Made by a program: the position numbers and the translations under genes. From assembly GCA_963725155.1 (NCBI GenBank), contig CAVRXU010000009.1, positions 86,623 to 150,622 on the forward strand: a stretch of DNA of 64,000 nt, in the 5' to 3' direction. Positions 36,075 to 44,176 of the stretch are shown here, in pieces. Position 1 is the first letter of the stretch. The number at the start of each line of letters is the position of its first letter. The notes below the pieces were generated by a model, which was not told the origin of the DNA, did not search any database, and saw nothing but the letters and a program-made list of their open reading frames with translations. Source of the DNA: DATDAH01 sp963725155 (lineage in GTDB: Bacteria > Actinomycetota > Acidimicrobiia > Acidimicrobiales > DATDAH01).

Positions 36075-36562
36075 TCAGCCCCCGGCTGGGGCCGGCTCTC
36101 CCTGCCGCCAGTCGGGGACGCTCGGGGCGCCCTCCTCGAGCGAGCGCAGGTAGGTGACGAGTTGGGTCACCTGCTGGTCGGTCAGGGATCCGCCGTACTC
36201 CTGAGACCAGGCCGACATGTCCGACCCCGACACCCCTCCGGCGATCAGCAGGTGCATCTGGTCGTCGGTGGTCGAGCCGAGGAACTCGCTGACGGCCAGG
36301 GTGGGCGCGCTCCCCCACCCTGGGCGCCGTCGCCGTGGCATGACGCACAGTTCTGGTCGAAGAGCGTGCCGCCCAGCGCCGTGTAGGTGGCCGTCTGCTC
36401 GTGCTGCGCGTCCCGCCGGAGACCGGACTCCCGGAGCCGGTAGACGGGGAACCCCACGATGAGGATCGCCATGAAGACCAGGCCCCAGGTGAGATAGCGA
36501 TCGAGGCTCCGCTCCAGCCACTCGGGCTCGAAGGGGTCGGGGACCGGGCGGTCGCGAGGCAC
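36075..36562 (-). pseudogene. Membrane-anchored monoheme cytochrome c gene with a one-base frameshift in a G-run
   Basis: GTG 36562 starts one base after the qcrA stop. The product would be about 162 residues: a short cytoplasmic leader, one membrane span (YLTWGLVFMAILIVGFPVYR) and a cytochrome c domain with CASCH near residue 75. After GDGAQGG the frame breaks. The family sequence continues in the next frame (SAPTLAVSEFLGSTTDDQMH, LIAGGVSGSDMSAW, VTYLRSLEEG) to the stop at 36075. Restoring one G to the run of five at 36312-36316 gives CHGDGAQGGGGSAPTLAVSE in a single frame. Homopolymer error or a recent mutation are both possible. The Met ligand is in GSDMSAW. It is the last gene of the bc operon. 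Confidence 0.85.
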
Positions 36563-36563
36563 C

Positions 36564-37055
36564 TCAGGCCCCTTCGACGCAGCTGGGGCCGGCGGCCGGC
36601 GTGAGGAACTCGCTCGCCCCCGGCTCGGGGCCGTCGACCAGCGAGTCGGTGTCGGCCACCAGGATCCCGTTCTCGACGGTGAGCCCGTAGCGGTCCATGC
36701 CCCGGGGTGTCGGGCCGCTGATCCGCTCGCCGCCGATGTCGAACACCGACCCGTGGCACGGGCATTCGAACCGACCCGAGCTCTCGCAGAAGGGGACGCC
36801 GCAACCCAGGTGCGGGCACCGCTGGGAGAGGGCGAAGAACTGCCCGTCGGCGTTGGCCAGCCAGAGCCGGCCCTCACCGAAGTACTTGGCCGTGCCCACC
36901 GGCACCTGATCGGGGCTGCCCAGTGCGATCGGCCCCTTCGAGCCGCTGCCGGCGAGCGGTCGGAGGGCCTCCCAGGAGGTCCAACCGGCGGCGGCGACCA
37001 GGAGGGCCCCTCCGAGCTTCCATCCGGAGAGGAGCAGGTTGCGGCGAGACGTCAC
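36564..37055 (-). CDS. qcrA: Rieske iron-sulfur protein of the bc complex
   Basis: 163 residues from GTG 37055, which follows AGGAGG by four bases. The N-terminus TSRRNLLLSGWKLGGALLVA is a twin-arginine signal-anchor. The [2Fe-2S] Rieske motifs are CPHLGCGVPF and CPCHGSVFD, each giving a Cys and a His ligand, with extra Cys (FCESSGRFEC) close by. It takes electrons from quinol and passes them to cytochrome c. It is about 160 residues, much shorter than usual actinobacterial QcrA with its three spans, and closer to bc/b6f-type Rieske proteins of other phyla. Confidence 0.93.
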   Translation of the reverse strand: MTSRRNLLLSGWKLGGALLVAAAGWTSWEALRPLAGSGSKGPIALGSPDQVPVGTAKYFGEGRLWLANADGQFFALSQRCPHLGCGVPFCESSGRFECPCHGSVFDIGGERISGPTPRGMDRYGLTVENGILVADTDSLVDGPEPGASEFLTPAAGPSCVEGA

Positions 37056-37063
37056 GATGCCTC

Positions 37064-38443
37064 CTAGAGCTCGAGGTACACGTGGGTCCAGGGCGGCGTC
37101 CACTGCCACCCCGGGCCCCGGAAGAGCAGACCGACGACGGTCAGGGCGACGGCGATCACGATCAGCCCGACGAACACCAGGATGGCCACCTTCCGGTGCC
37201 TCGCCTCTGTGGCCGGGTTGCGGTCGACGTAAGGCAGGAGGACGAAGCCCAGGATCGCCGCCGCGGGCACGAAGATCCCCGCCACCAGCGGGTCGAAGTG
37301 GGACAGGAGCTCCTGCAACCCGACGAAGTACCACGGCGCCTTGGCCGGCTCCGGGGTGAGCTCGGGGTTGGCCAGGCCGCGTAGCGGGGCGGCGAAGGTG
37401 ACGCCGAGGGCGAGCACCAAGGCACACGTGCCCAGGGCGACCACGGCGTGGCGCACCAGGAGGTGGGGCCAGGTGAAGACCGTGTCGTCGACCAGGCGCT
37501 CCTCGGCGGTGACCGACTCGCGGTCCACGACCCCGAGCAGCCGGACCCGAGCAGGGGTGACGGCCACCTCGTCTCCCTCGACGGCGTCCTCGCCCGGGGG
37601 CAGGACCATGGCCGTCGCCCCGTCGGTGAGACCCTCGGCGAAGGCGCCCACCCCACCCCGGCGGACGGCGAAACCGTCCTTGCGCACGCGCCAGATGTGG
37701 ACCATCAGGAACAGCCCGAGGGCGGCGGGGAGGACCGCCACGTGGAGCACGTAGAAGCGCAGCAGGGTCGTCTGGTTGATCTGGTCACCGCCGATGAGCA
37801 GGTCCCGAATCGTGGTCCCGGCGATGGGGACGTAGTTCACGAGGTTGGTGCCGACGGTGACCGCCCAGTAGCTGAGCTGGTCCCAGGGCAGGAGGTAGCC
37901 CGTGAAGGAGAAGCCCAGGGTGGTGACGAGCAGCCCCATGCCGAGCACCCAGTTGAACTGTCGGGGCCGCTTGTACGCCCCGGCGAAGAACACCCGGGCC
38001 AGGTGGAGGAGGACCACCAACACCATGAGGTGGGCCGACCAGCGGTGGACGTTGCGGACCAGCTGACCGAAGCCGACCCCGGTGCGCAACTGCTGCATGT
38101 CGCCGTAGGCCGATGTCACCGACGGTGTGTAGAAGAACATCAGGTAGACGCCGGTGGTCAGCAGGATCATGAACAGGACCGTGGCGATGTACCCGAGCCG
38201 CCACGAGTAGCGCAGGCGCAGGACCCGGGCGGGCACTTTGACGGGGTAGACGTGGAGGAACACGTTGCTGAAGGACTGCAGCGCCCGACCCCTCGGCGTG
38301 TCGAGGTTCGGATGACGGAACACCGACCGCCACGCCTCGCTCCGGGCCACGCGGCCCCGCCATCCGGTGACGGTCGGGTCGTTCCCCGGTTCCAGGGCGT
38401 CGGTGAGGACCTCGTCCCGGTCCACTTCGGTGGTGTCACCCAT
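37064..38443 (-). CDS. qcrB: Cytochrome b subunit of a bc-type quinol oxidoreductase
   Basis: 459 residues, eight or so membrane spans. The heme-ligand His pairs are in VHRWSAHLMVLVVLLHLARV and the later FYVLHVAVLPAALGLFLMVH. GYLLPWDQLSYWAVTVGTNL lies in the N-terminal b6-like part, and the Qo-site motif reads KAPWYFVGLQELL in place of PEWY. This KAPWY form, the fused b6/subunit IV length and the absence of the long C-terminal tail differ from the canonical actinobacterial QcrB. It overlaps the FAD/Fe-S gene by 8 bp. Confidence 0.93.
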   Translation of the reverse strand: MGDTTEVDRDEVLTDALEPGNDPTVTGWRGRVARSEAWRSVFRHPNLDTPRGRALQSFSNVFLHVYPVKVPARVLRLRYSWRLGYIATVLFMILLTTGVYLMFFYTPSVTSAYGDMQQLRTGVGFGQLVRNVHRWSAHLMVLVVLLHLARVFFAGAYKRPRQFNWVLGMGLLVTTLGFSFTGYLLPWDQLSYWAVTVGTNLVNYVPIAGTTIRDLLIGGDQINQTTLLRFYVLHVAVLPAALGLFLMVHIWRVRKDGFAVRRGGVGAFAEGLTDGATAMVLPPGEDAVEGDEVAVTPARVRLLGVVDRESVTAEERLVDDTVFTWPHLLVRHAVVALGTCALVLALGVTFAAPLRGLANPELTPEPAKAPWYFVGLQELLSHFDPLVAGIFVPAAAILGFVLLPYVDRNPATEARHRKVAILVFVGLIVIAVALTVVGLLFRGPGWQWTPPWTHVYLEL

Positions 38444-40259
38444 GGACGACCTCCTCGGCCTCGGTCATCACCAGTGCCCCGGGCGGGCAGCGGTTCACAC
38501 AGAGGCCGCAGCGGATGCAGGCCTCCTCGTCGAGGAGGAGTGCGGACTGCGACGCCGTGCCGACGCCGGCGTCGGCCGCACCGACGATCGTGATGCAGTC
38601 GGTCGGACAGACGTCGACACAGAGGCCGCAGAGGATGCAGAGCTCGGGGCGGAGCATGATGTTGTCGAAGCAACGGAGGCAGCGCAGCGCCTCGAGCCGG
38701 GCACCCGCCCCGTCGTAGCCGACCTCCACCTCGCCGAAGCCCACCCTGCGGGCCAGGGCCACGCTCGGGATCTCGACCCGCTCGACGGCGTCGTAGGCCG
38801 TGGCCAGTCGGCGGTAGGCCGGCTTCGGGTGGAGCCGGATCTGCACAGCGGTGGCGTCGATCGGGTCCGCAGTGCCGTGGATCGACGCCGCGGCCCGGCG
38901 GCCGTCGCTGATGGCATCGATCAGGTTGCGGGGCCCGAAGGCGGCATCACCACCGGCCCAGAGGCGGGGGTGCGAGGTCCGCAGGCTCGCGGGGTCCACC
39001 AGCACGCCTCCGGCCCGGGTCCGTTCCACGCCGAGGGCCTCCGGGAGGAAGTCGAGGTCGGCCGCCTGGCCGACGGCCAGGATCACCGTGTCGGCGGGGA
39101 TGGTCTCCTCCGTGTCCGGGATGAACACCGGCGAGAACCGACCCTGCTCGTCGAAGACGGAGGCCACGGCCACGGTCTCGAGGCCCCTCACGTGCCCGTC
39201 GCCGACCACCCGGTGCGGGCCGCGGCGGTAGATCACCCGGATCCCTTCGGCTTCGGCGTCGGCGATCTCCTCCGCCGCCGCGGGGATCTCCTCGGGCGAC
39301 TCCAGGGCGATGACGGTGACGTCGCGGACCCCGGCCCGTCGCGCGGCCCGGGCCGCGTCGAGGGTCGTGGTCATGCCCCGCTCCGCCGTGGCGAGGGCCT
39401 CGGGGCCCAGCGCGATCGGGGCGGGGGCTTCGGCGGCCGCGGCCGCGGCCCGTAGTGCCGTCCGGGCCGCATCGAAGGCCACGTTCCCGCCCCCCACCAC
39501 GACAACCCTGTCGCCGAGGTCCACGTGGAACCCCTGGTTGATGTTGAGGAGGAACTCCACCGCCCGGAACACGCCGTCCAGGCTGTGGCCCGGTATGTCG
39601 AGGTCCCTGGCGCGGGCCGTGCCCACGGCCAGGAACAGGGACTCGTGGCGCTCGAGCAGCTCGTCGAAGGTCACGTCCTCACCGATGCGGCAGCTCGTCC
39701 GCACCTCGACCCCAAGGCTCAGGATGGCCTCGATCTCGCGCTCGATGAGCGCGCGGGGCAGGCGGTACTCGGGGATGCCGAGCACCATCATCCCGCCCAG
39801 GACCGACTGCGCCTCGTAGACGGTGACCGGATGGCCGGCCAGACGGAGGTCGTGGGCCGCGGCCAAACCGCCCGGACCTCCACCGATGATGCCGACCGAC
39901 GGGGCGTCGGCGGGTGGTACCGGGCCGTGACCCTCGTGCCAGACGACGTCGCCGTCGAAGCACTCGACGCCGAACCGCTCCGTGACGAAGCGCTTGAGGG
40001 CCCGGATGGCGACCGGCGCGTCGACGTGGCCCCGTCGGCAGGCGGTCTCGCAGGGCGCGGCGCACACCCGACCGCAGATCGACGGGAAGGGGTTGGGCTC
40101 GCGGGCGATCAGGTAGGCGTCCCGCAGTCGCCCCTCGGCGATGGCCGTGACGTAGGCCCCGGCATCGGTGTGCACCGGACAGGCCGCTCGGCAAGGCTCG
40201 TTGGCCCAGAGCCAGGCCCCGTCGGGGGCCTTCGGGGTGATCGAGACGGCGGTCGTCAG
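38436..40259 (-). CDS. GltD/NfnB-like FAD oxidoreductase with N- and C-terminal Fe-S sites
   Basis: About 607 residues. The N-terminus has the double [4Fe-4S] domain of glutamate synthase small subunits (CRAACPVHTDAGAYV, then CGRVCAAPCETACRRGHVD). The middle has two dinucleotide sites: VGIIGGGPGGLAAAHDLRLA for FAD and VVVVGGGNVAFDAARTAL for NAD(P)H, plus LWAGGDAAFGPRNLI. The C-terminus has a 2[4Fe-4S] ferredoxin (CILCGLCVDVCPTDC and CIRCGLCVNRCPPG), preceded by CLRC. No ATG or GTG is near the true start; CTG 40259 gives a CTGA overlap with the membrane-protein gene and is the likely start. Co-transcription with cytochrome b suggests it links NAD(P)H or ferredoxin to the bc complex. Confidence 0.87.
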   Translation of the reverse strand: MTTAVSITPKAPDGAWLWANEPCRAACPVHTDAGAYVTAIAEGRLRDAYLIAREPNPFPSICGRVCAAPCETACRRGHVDAPVAIRALKRFVTERFGVECFDGDVVWHEGHGPVPPADAPSVGIIGGGPGGLAAAHDLRLAGHPVTVYEAQSVLGGMMVLGIPEYRLPRALIEREIEAILSLGVEVRTSCRIGEDVTFDELLERHESLFLAVGTARARDLDIPGHSLDGVFRAVEFLLNINQGFHVDLGDRVVVVGGGNVAFDAARTALRAAAAAAEAPAPIALGPEALATAERGMTTTLDAARAARRAGVRDVTVIALESPEEIPAAAEEIADAEAEGIRVIYRRGPHRVVGDGHVRGLETVAVASVFDEQGRFSPVFIPDTEETIPADTVILAVGQAADLDFLPEALGVERTRAGGVLVDPASLRTSHPRLWAGGDAAFGPRNLIDAISDGRRAAASIHGTADPIDATAVQIRLHPKPAYRRLATAYDAVERVEIPSVALARRVGFGEVEVGYDGAGARLEALRCLRCFDNIMLRPELCILCGLCVDVCPTDCITIVGAADAGVGTASQSALLLDEEACIRCGLCVNRCPPGALVMTEAEEVVHG

Positions 40260-40471
40260 ATCACCCGGCGGGCTTGCAGCCGCCGCAGGGCCCAGGCCAG
40301 CGCGACGAGGGCCACCGTGAACCACAGCGTGGCCGCGGCGACCCGGGTGCTGCGCCCGAAGCCCGTCAGTTCGGTGACGAGGAGGTTGGGGACGACGACG
40401 AGAGCCAGGACGACCACGACGAGGACGGCGATGCCCCGCACCGCCGCCCCCGCCCAACCGAAGTCGCCCAT
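40256..40471 (-). CDS. Small two-span membrane protein in the bc operon
   Basis: 71 residues: VRGIAVLVVVVLALVVVPNL is one span, VAAATLWFTVALVALAWAL a second, with a basic C-terminus (RRLQARRVI). It lies between the cupredoxin and the FAD/Fe-S gene and its stop overlaps the latter's start. It may anchor the soluble FAD/Fe-S protein or serve as a small subunit of the bc complex. No family recognised. Confidence 0.72.
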   Translation of the reverse strand: MGDFGWAGAAVRGIAVLVVVVLALVVVPNLLVTELTGFGRSTRVAAATLWFTVALVALAWALRRLQARRVI

Positions 40472-40496
40472 GACCGGCCCCCGTCCGCTCGCCGGA

Positions 40497-40991
40497 TCAG
40501 CCGGTCACCGTGAAGGCGGCCCGCATGCCCTGCCCGTAGTGATCGGCGATGTTGCAGACCAGGACGTAAGCCCCGGCCTCGAGGTCCACCGTGAAGCTGC
40601 CCGTCTCACCCTCCGGGGTCTCGGGGACCTCACCCACCGAGTCGGCCTCGCTGACCTTGCCCTCGCTGTCGATCTCGAGCTGGTCGAAGGGGGTGTCGGT
40701 CTTGAGCACGACCATCTCGTGCTCCCGATTGCCCACGTTGGTCAGCGTGAAGGTCGTGGAGCCCGCCGCGACCGTGTCGGGTACGGCTGTCAAGTACTGC
40801 TCGGTCTCGCTGGTGTCCCCCGCCTCCACGGCGACCGGTGTCCCCGAGTCGGTGGGCACCGTCACGCCGCCGCTGTCGGATGCCGTGGTGTCGCTGCTCG
40901 CGCTGCCACCGGAGTCGTCGCTCGAGCATCCCGCCAGGAAGACCATGGTCAGGCCCCCGATCGCGAGCACGGCCGTCAGTCGTCGCCTCAT
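40497..40991 (-). CDS. Cupredoxin-fold blue copper lipoprotein
   Basis: 164 residues with a lipoprotein signal (LTAVLAIGGLTMVFLAGCSS), a Ser/Thr/Asp-rich linker of about 45 residues, and a plastocyanin/azurin-like barrel. The type 1 copper ligands are visible: His in GNREHEMVVLK near residue 95, and Cys, His and Met in YVLVCNIADHYGQGMRAAF near the C-terminus. It would sit on the outer face of the membrane and take electrons from the bc complex or its cytochrome c. It is the first gene of this operon. Confidence 0.9.
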   Translation of the reverse strand: MRRRLTAVLAIGGLTMVFLAGCSSDDSGGSASSDTTASDSGGVTVPTDSGTPVAVEAGDTSETEQYLTAVPDTVAAGSTTFTLTNVGNREHEMVVLKTDTPFDQLEIDSEGKVSEADSVGEVPETPEGETGSFTVDLEAGAYVLVCNIADHYGQGMRAAFTVTG

Positions 40992-41114
40992 GGGTGCACC
41001 TCTCCTTCCGGACCCGGCAATCGGGCTCCGAGCTCAACCGTCCTCTCCTGGGGCATCGCCGGACAGGGCCAAAAGGCCCTATCCGGGTGGTGAGGGGCGG
41101 CAGATGCTGATGGC

Positions 41115-41195
41115 ATGACACCGGCCCCGATGATCATGCGATCGGTCTGTACCGACGCCGTCGCGACGGCCGAGCCCGAAGGCGGCGGGCCGTGA
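41115..41195 (+). CDS. Possible 26-residue leader ORF before the NuoF-like gene
   Basis: ATG 41115 opens MTPAPMIMRSVCTDAVATAE and ends at a TGA that overlaps the GTGATG start of the NuoF-like gene, as in translational coupling. No conserved feature is seen. It may be chance. Confidence 0.2.
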   Translation: MTPAPMIMRSVCTDAVATAEPEGGGP

Positions 41196-42679
41196 TGACT
41201 GCGGTGACCCGGACCCTGGCCCCCGCTCCCTTGGCCGGCCTGCAGAAGTACCTGGACGCCGGTGGTGGGCGGGCGCTGACGGTGGCCGCCGCGGTCGGGC
41301 CCGGGGCGGTGATCGACCTGGTCGAGGACGCCGGGCTGCGGGCCCGGGGTGGGGCGGGGATCCCCTGTGGGCCGAAGTGGCGCACGGTGCGGGCCTACGG
41401 GACCGGGGCGACGGTGGCGCCGTCGATGGTCGTCAACGCCGCCGAGGGCGAGCCGGGCTCCTTCAAGGACCGGGCCATCCTGCTCCGCGACCCCTACCTG
41501 GTGCTCGAGGGCGCCGTCATCGCCGCCTGGGCGGTGGGCGCCGACGACGTCATCGTGGCCCTCAAGGGCAAGTACACCGAGCTCCGGCGTCGCCTGGACG
41601 GGGCGGTCGCCGAAACGGCGGATGCGGGCTGGTTCGACGGGCTCTCCGTCACGATCTTCGAGGGCCCCGACGAGTACCTGTACGGCGAGGAGACGGCCAT
41701 GCTCGAGGCCATCGACGGGCGGCCGCCGTTCCCCCGGATCGCCCCGCCCTACCGCCGCGGCGTGCACGAGGTCGTCGACCGTCAGGTCGGTCCCGAGCAC
41801 TTCAGCGCGTCGGCGGCCCACGTCGAGTTGGCCGGCCCTGGGCGTGACGCCGTCGGGTCCCCGACGCTGGTGAACAACGTCGAGACCCTGGCCAACGTGC
41901 CCGGCATCGTCGCCGAGGGGCCCGAGTGGTTCCGCTCGATCGGCACGCCCGACTCGCCGGGTTCCCTGGTCTGCACCGTGACCGGAGCGACCCGGCGCCA
42001 CGGCGTCGGCGAGGTCGCCATGGGCACCCGGTTGTGGGATGTCATCGAGCTCATCGGGGGCGGGGCCGAGCCCGGTCACGAGATCAAGGCGGTCCTGGGC
42101 GGTGCGGCCACCCCACTGTTGCCCGCCGACCGGCTCGACACGCCCGTCAGCTTCGAGGGCCTGCGGGACGTCGGAGGCATGCTCGGCGCCGGCGCCTTCA
42201 TCGTCTTCGACGACCGCGACGACATGGCCGCCGTGGCCGAGGGCGTGGCCCGCTTCCTGTCCATCGAGTCCTGCGGCCTCTGCATCCCCTGCAAGGAGGA
42301 CGGTCTGGCCCTCGCCGACCTGTTCGGCCGGGTCCGTCGCTCCCAGGCCGACCGCCACGACCTCGAGGCCATCCGCGATCGACTGCGGACGGTGACCAAC
42401 GGCGCCCGCTGCAACCTGGCGACCCAGTACGAGTTGGTCCTGCAGAGCGTCCTCGACGACTTCGGCGACGAGCTCCTGGCCCACATCGAGGGGAACGCAC
42501 CGCCCGCCGAGCCGATCCTGGTCGCCTCGATCGTCGACCTCCAGGGGTCCCGGGCCGTCCTCGACGAGGCCCATCGGGACAAACAGCCGGATTGGAGCTT
42601 CGATCTCCGCTGGTCGGGCAAGTCCCCCGCCGACCGACCCGGCGAGCTCGTTCACCCCCCGACCGGCTCAGCCCCTTGA
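41192..42679 (+). CDS. NuoF-like NADH-binding flavoprotein
   Basis: 495 residues. The NADH/FMN glycine-rich motif is GLRARGGAGIPCGPKW near residue 50, followed by NAAEGEPGSFKDRAILL for FMN and DEYLYGEETAMLEAI. The C-terminal [4Fe-4S] site is ESCGLCIPCKED with a fourth Cys in NGARCNLA. This matches complex I NuoF and the HydB-type subunits of NAD-linked hydrogenases and formate dehydrogenases. No NuoE or other complex I gene is nearby, and the N- and C-terminal ferredoxin extensions of HydB are missing. It is divergent from the bc/FAD/cupredoxin operon, so it probably supplies NADH electrons to that system. Start GTG 41192 or ATG 41195. Confidence 0.88.
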   Translation: MMTAVTRTLAPAPLAGLQKYLDAGGGRALTVAAAVGPGAVIDLVEDAGLRARGGAGIPCGPKWRTVRAYGTGATVAPSMVVNAAEGEPGSFKDRAILLRDPYLVLEGAVIAAWAVGADDVIVALKGKYTELRRRLDGAVAETADAGWFDGLSVTIFEGPDEYLYGEETAMLEAIDGRPPFPRIAPPYRRGVHEVVDRQVGPEHFSASAAHVELAGPGRDAVGSPTLVNNVETLANVPGIVAEGPEWFRSIGTPDSPGSLVCTVTGATRRHGVGEVAMGTRLWDVIELIGGGAEPGHEIKAVLGGAATPLLPADRLDTPVSFEGLRDVGGMLGAGAFIVFDDRDDMAAVAEGVARFLSIESCGLCIPCKEDGLALADLFGRVRRSQADRHDLEAIRDRLRTVTNGARCNLATQYELVLQSVLDDFGDELLAHIEGNAPPAEPILVASIVDLQGSRAVLDEAHRDKQPDWSFDLRWSGKSPADRPGELVHPPTGSAP

Positions 42680-42704
42680 GCAGTGGCCGGCGCTCGGCGT
42701 GGTG

Positions 42705-43125
42705 TTACTCGTCCGGGTCGCCTCGTTCGTCGGCGACGATCGTGACCGCTCGCTGAGGCCGGGTGTCGACGGAGAGCTGGAACACGTCGGGGCGGTTGTA
42801 GTGACCGACCGGATCAAACAGCCGCCGCCCGGCCTTGACCGCGGAGAGGTCGACCTCGGCGGTCAGGATGCTCTCCTCGTACCGCAGCGGCCCGGCGACG
42901 ATCTCGCCGTTGGGGTTGCAGATCACACTGTTGCCTGGCTCCACCCACTCGGGCTCGTCATCGATCACCGTCCAGACCCGATCGCGGTCGGGGAAGTCGG
43001 CGGGGATCTGGTCGACCCGCACGCAGGGGTTCACGCCGATGACCCACACCCGGCCCTCGTCGCACCACGTCGCCGAAGCCGGGCTGGCGTGGGCGTTCGA
43101 CAGCGTCATCCAGCCCCCCAGCAGC
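42705..43125 (-). pseudogene. 5'-truncated nitrilase-family gene remnant
   Basis: In frame, the stretch WCDEGRVWVIGVNPCVRVDQ, then GNSVICNPNGEIVAGPLRYE and LTAEVDLSAVKAGRRLFDPV, is the C-terminal third of a carbon-nitrogen hydrolase (nitrilase). The catalytic Glu, Lys and Cys lie in the part that is missing. The homology stops exactly where the VOC gene ends at 43126. Upstream residues in this frame are only a shadow of that gene. The fragment is therefore a non-functional relic, cut at the VOC boundary. Confidence 0.75.
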
Positions 43126-43512
43126 TCATGGGTCGAATCGCCCGCTGAAGTGCCGGATCGCTTCGGGTCGGGTGAGCTCGTAGACGGCGAACCGCTGGTC
43201 GCCGAGGGCTCGGAACGCGGCGCAGGGGCCGTGCGGGATCTCGAGCTCGTCCAGCTCGATGCCGGCAGCCTCGAGCGCCTCGGTGGCCTCGGCGTAATCG
43301 GCGACGCGATAGACGAGGACAGGTCGCTCACCCTGGAGGTGCCCGGCGAGGAGGACAAGGGGGCCGTCTTCGCTCACGCGCAGCGCGGCGACGGTGGTGC
43401 CCATCGCTCGAACCTTGAAGACCAGCTCTGCGCCCAGTGAGTCGCGGTAGTGGGCGGCGGCCGCGTCGACGTCGGCGGTGGGGGTGTAGATGAAGTCGAG
43501 CGACTCGAACAC
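43126..43512 (-). CDS. VOC-family protein co-transcribed with TetR regulator
   Basis: 128 residues from GTG 43512, one base after the TetR stop. It is a VOC (glyoxalase/dioxygenase fold) pair: FESLDFIYTPTADVDAAAAH, then LGAELVFKVRAMGTTVAAL, and RPVLVYRVADYAEATEALEA ending FAVYELTRPE. The His at the usual first metal position is replaced (DFIY), so it may not bind metal in the standard way. A frame extending to 43581 overlaps TetR and is not preferred. Confidence 0.82.
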   Translation of the reverse strand: MFESLDFIYTPTADVDAAAAHYRDSLGAELVFKVRAMGTTVAALRVSEDGPLVLLAGHLQGERPVLVYRVADYAEATEALEAAGIELDELEIPHGPCAAFRALGDQRFAVYELTRPEAIRHFSGRFDP

Positions 43513-43513
43513 G

Positions 43514-44125
43514 TCACCGTGCCCCTCGCCGTGAGGGATCCGATGCGGACCGGGCACCGGTGTGCGCCACGATGACGGCACGGGCTGCGTCCCCGGCTCG
43601 GCGGCCCGGGTTGTCGGGGCCGTACATGCGGGTCGCGGCGAAGGCGCCGTCCATGATCAGGAGCAGCGCGTCGGCGAGGTCCTCGGGCCGATCCGCGCCG
43701 GCGGCCTCGGCGAGGGCCTGCAGCCGGGTGCGCACGGCGTCCTTGTGGGTGAGGGCGACGGCGTGGCCCGGATGGGACCGATCGGGGAACTCTGCGGCGC
43801 TCACCTGGAACGTGCAGCCGAGGCAGGTCGGGCTCGACGCCAGCTCGCCGACGGCGTCAAAGAGTCCTGTGAGCGAGTCGGTGGGCGCGGCAGTGGGGTC
43901 CAGGGCGCGGTCGAACCAGTCCCAGAAGCGGGTGTCGGCGACGTCCAGATGGGCGGCGATGAGGTCGTCCTTGGTGCGGAAGTGTCGGTACAGGGTGGCT
44001 TTGGCCACCCCGGCGCGCTCGATGATCAGGTCGATGCCGACCGCGTGGAACCCGTGCTCGTAGAACATCTCCCCCGCGGCGCCCAGTATCCGGTCCCGAG
44101 CGGACTCGGCTTCGAGAGGTGTCAC
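43514..44125 (-). CDS. TetR-family transcriptional repressor
   Basis: 203 residues. The N-terminal helix-turn-helix is RILGAAGEMFYEHGFHAVGI, then IIERAGVAKATLYRHFRTKD. The ligand domain has TCLGCTFQVSAAEFPDRSHP, similar to AcrR/YxaF-type repressors. It is divergent from the PPOX gene, with a palindromic operator between them at 44144-44159. It most likely represses both itself (with the VOC gene) and the PPOX/LLM genes. Confidence 0.92.
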   Translation of the reverse strand: MTPLEAESARDRILGAAGEMFYEHGFHAVGIDLIIERAGVAKATLYRHFRTKDDLIAAHLDVADTRFWDWFDRALDPTAAPTDSLTGLFDAVGELASSPTCLGCTFQVSAAEFPDRSHPGHAVALTHKDAVRTRLQALAEAAGADRPEDLADALLLIMDGAFAATRMYGPDNPGRRAGDAARAVIVAHTGARSASDPSRRGAR

Positions 44126-44143
44126 AGCCAGAAGCTAATGCTA

Positions 44144-44159
44144 GACAGACCTGTCTGTC
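44144..44159. promoter_or_regulatory. TetR operator palindrome
   Basis: GACAGAC-CT-GTCTGTC is a 16-bp palindrome with seven matching bases in each arm. It lies in the 51-bp gap between the divergent tetR and PPOX starts, overlapping where both promoters must be. TACAGAC/GTCTGT-type half-sites are common TetR-family operators. Confidence 0.75.
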
Positions 44160-44176
44160 CCTGACAGGCTCTCCCT

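Noticed and set aside
36562..37427. Long Rieske reading frame beginning at 37427
   Set aside because: Residues before GTG 37055 are antisense-like Arg/Pro-rich sequence over cytochrome b. The twin-arginine signal starts right after 37055.
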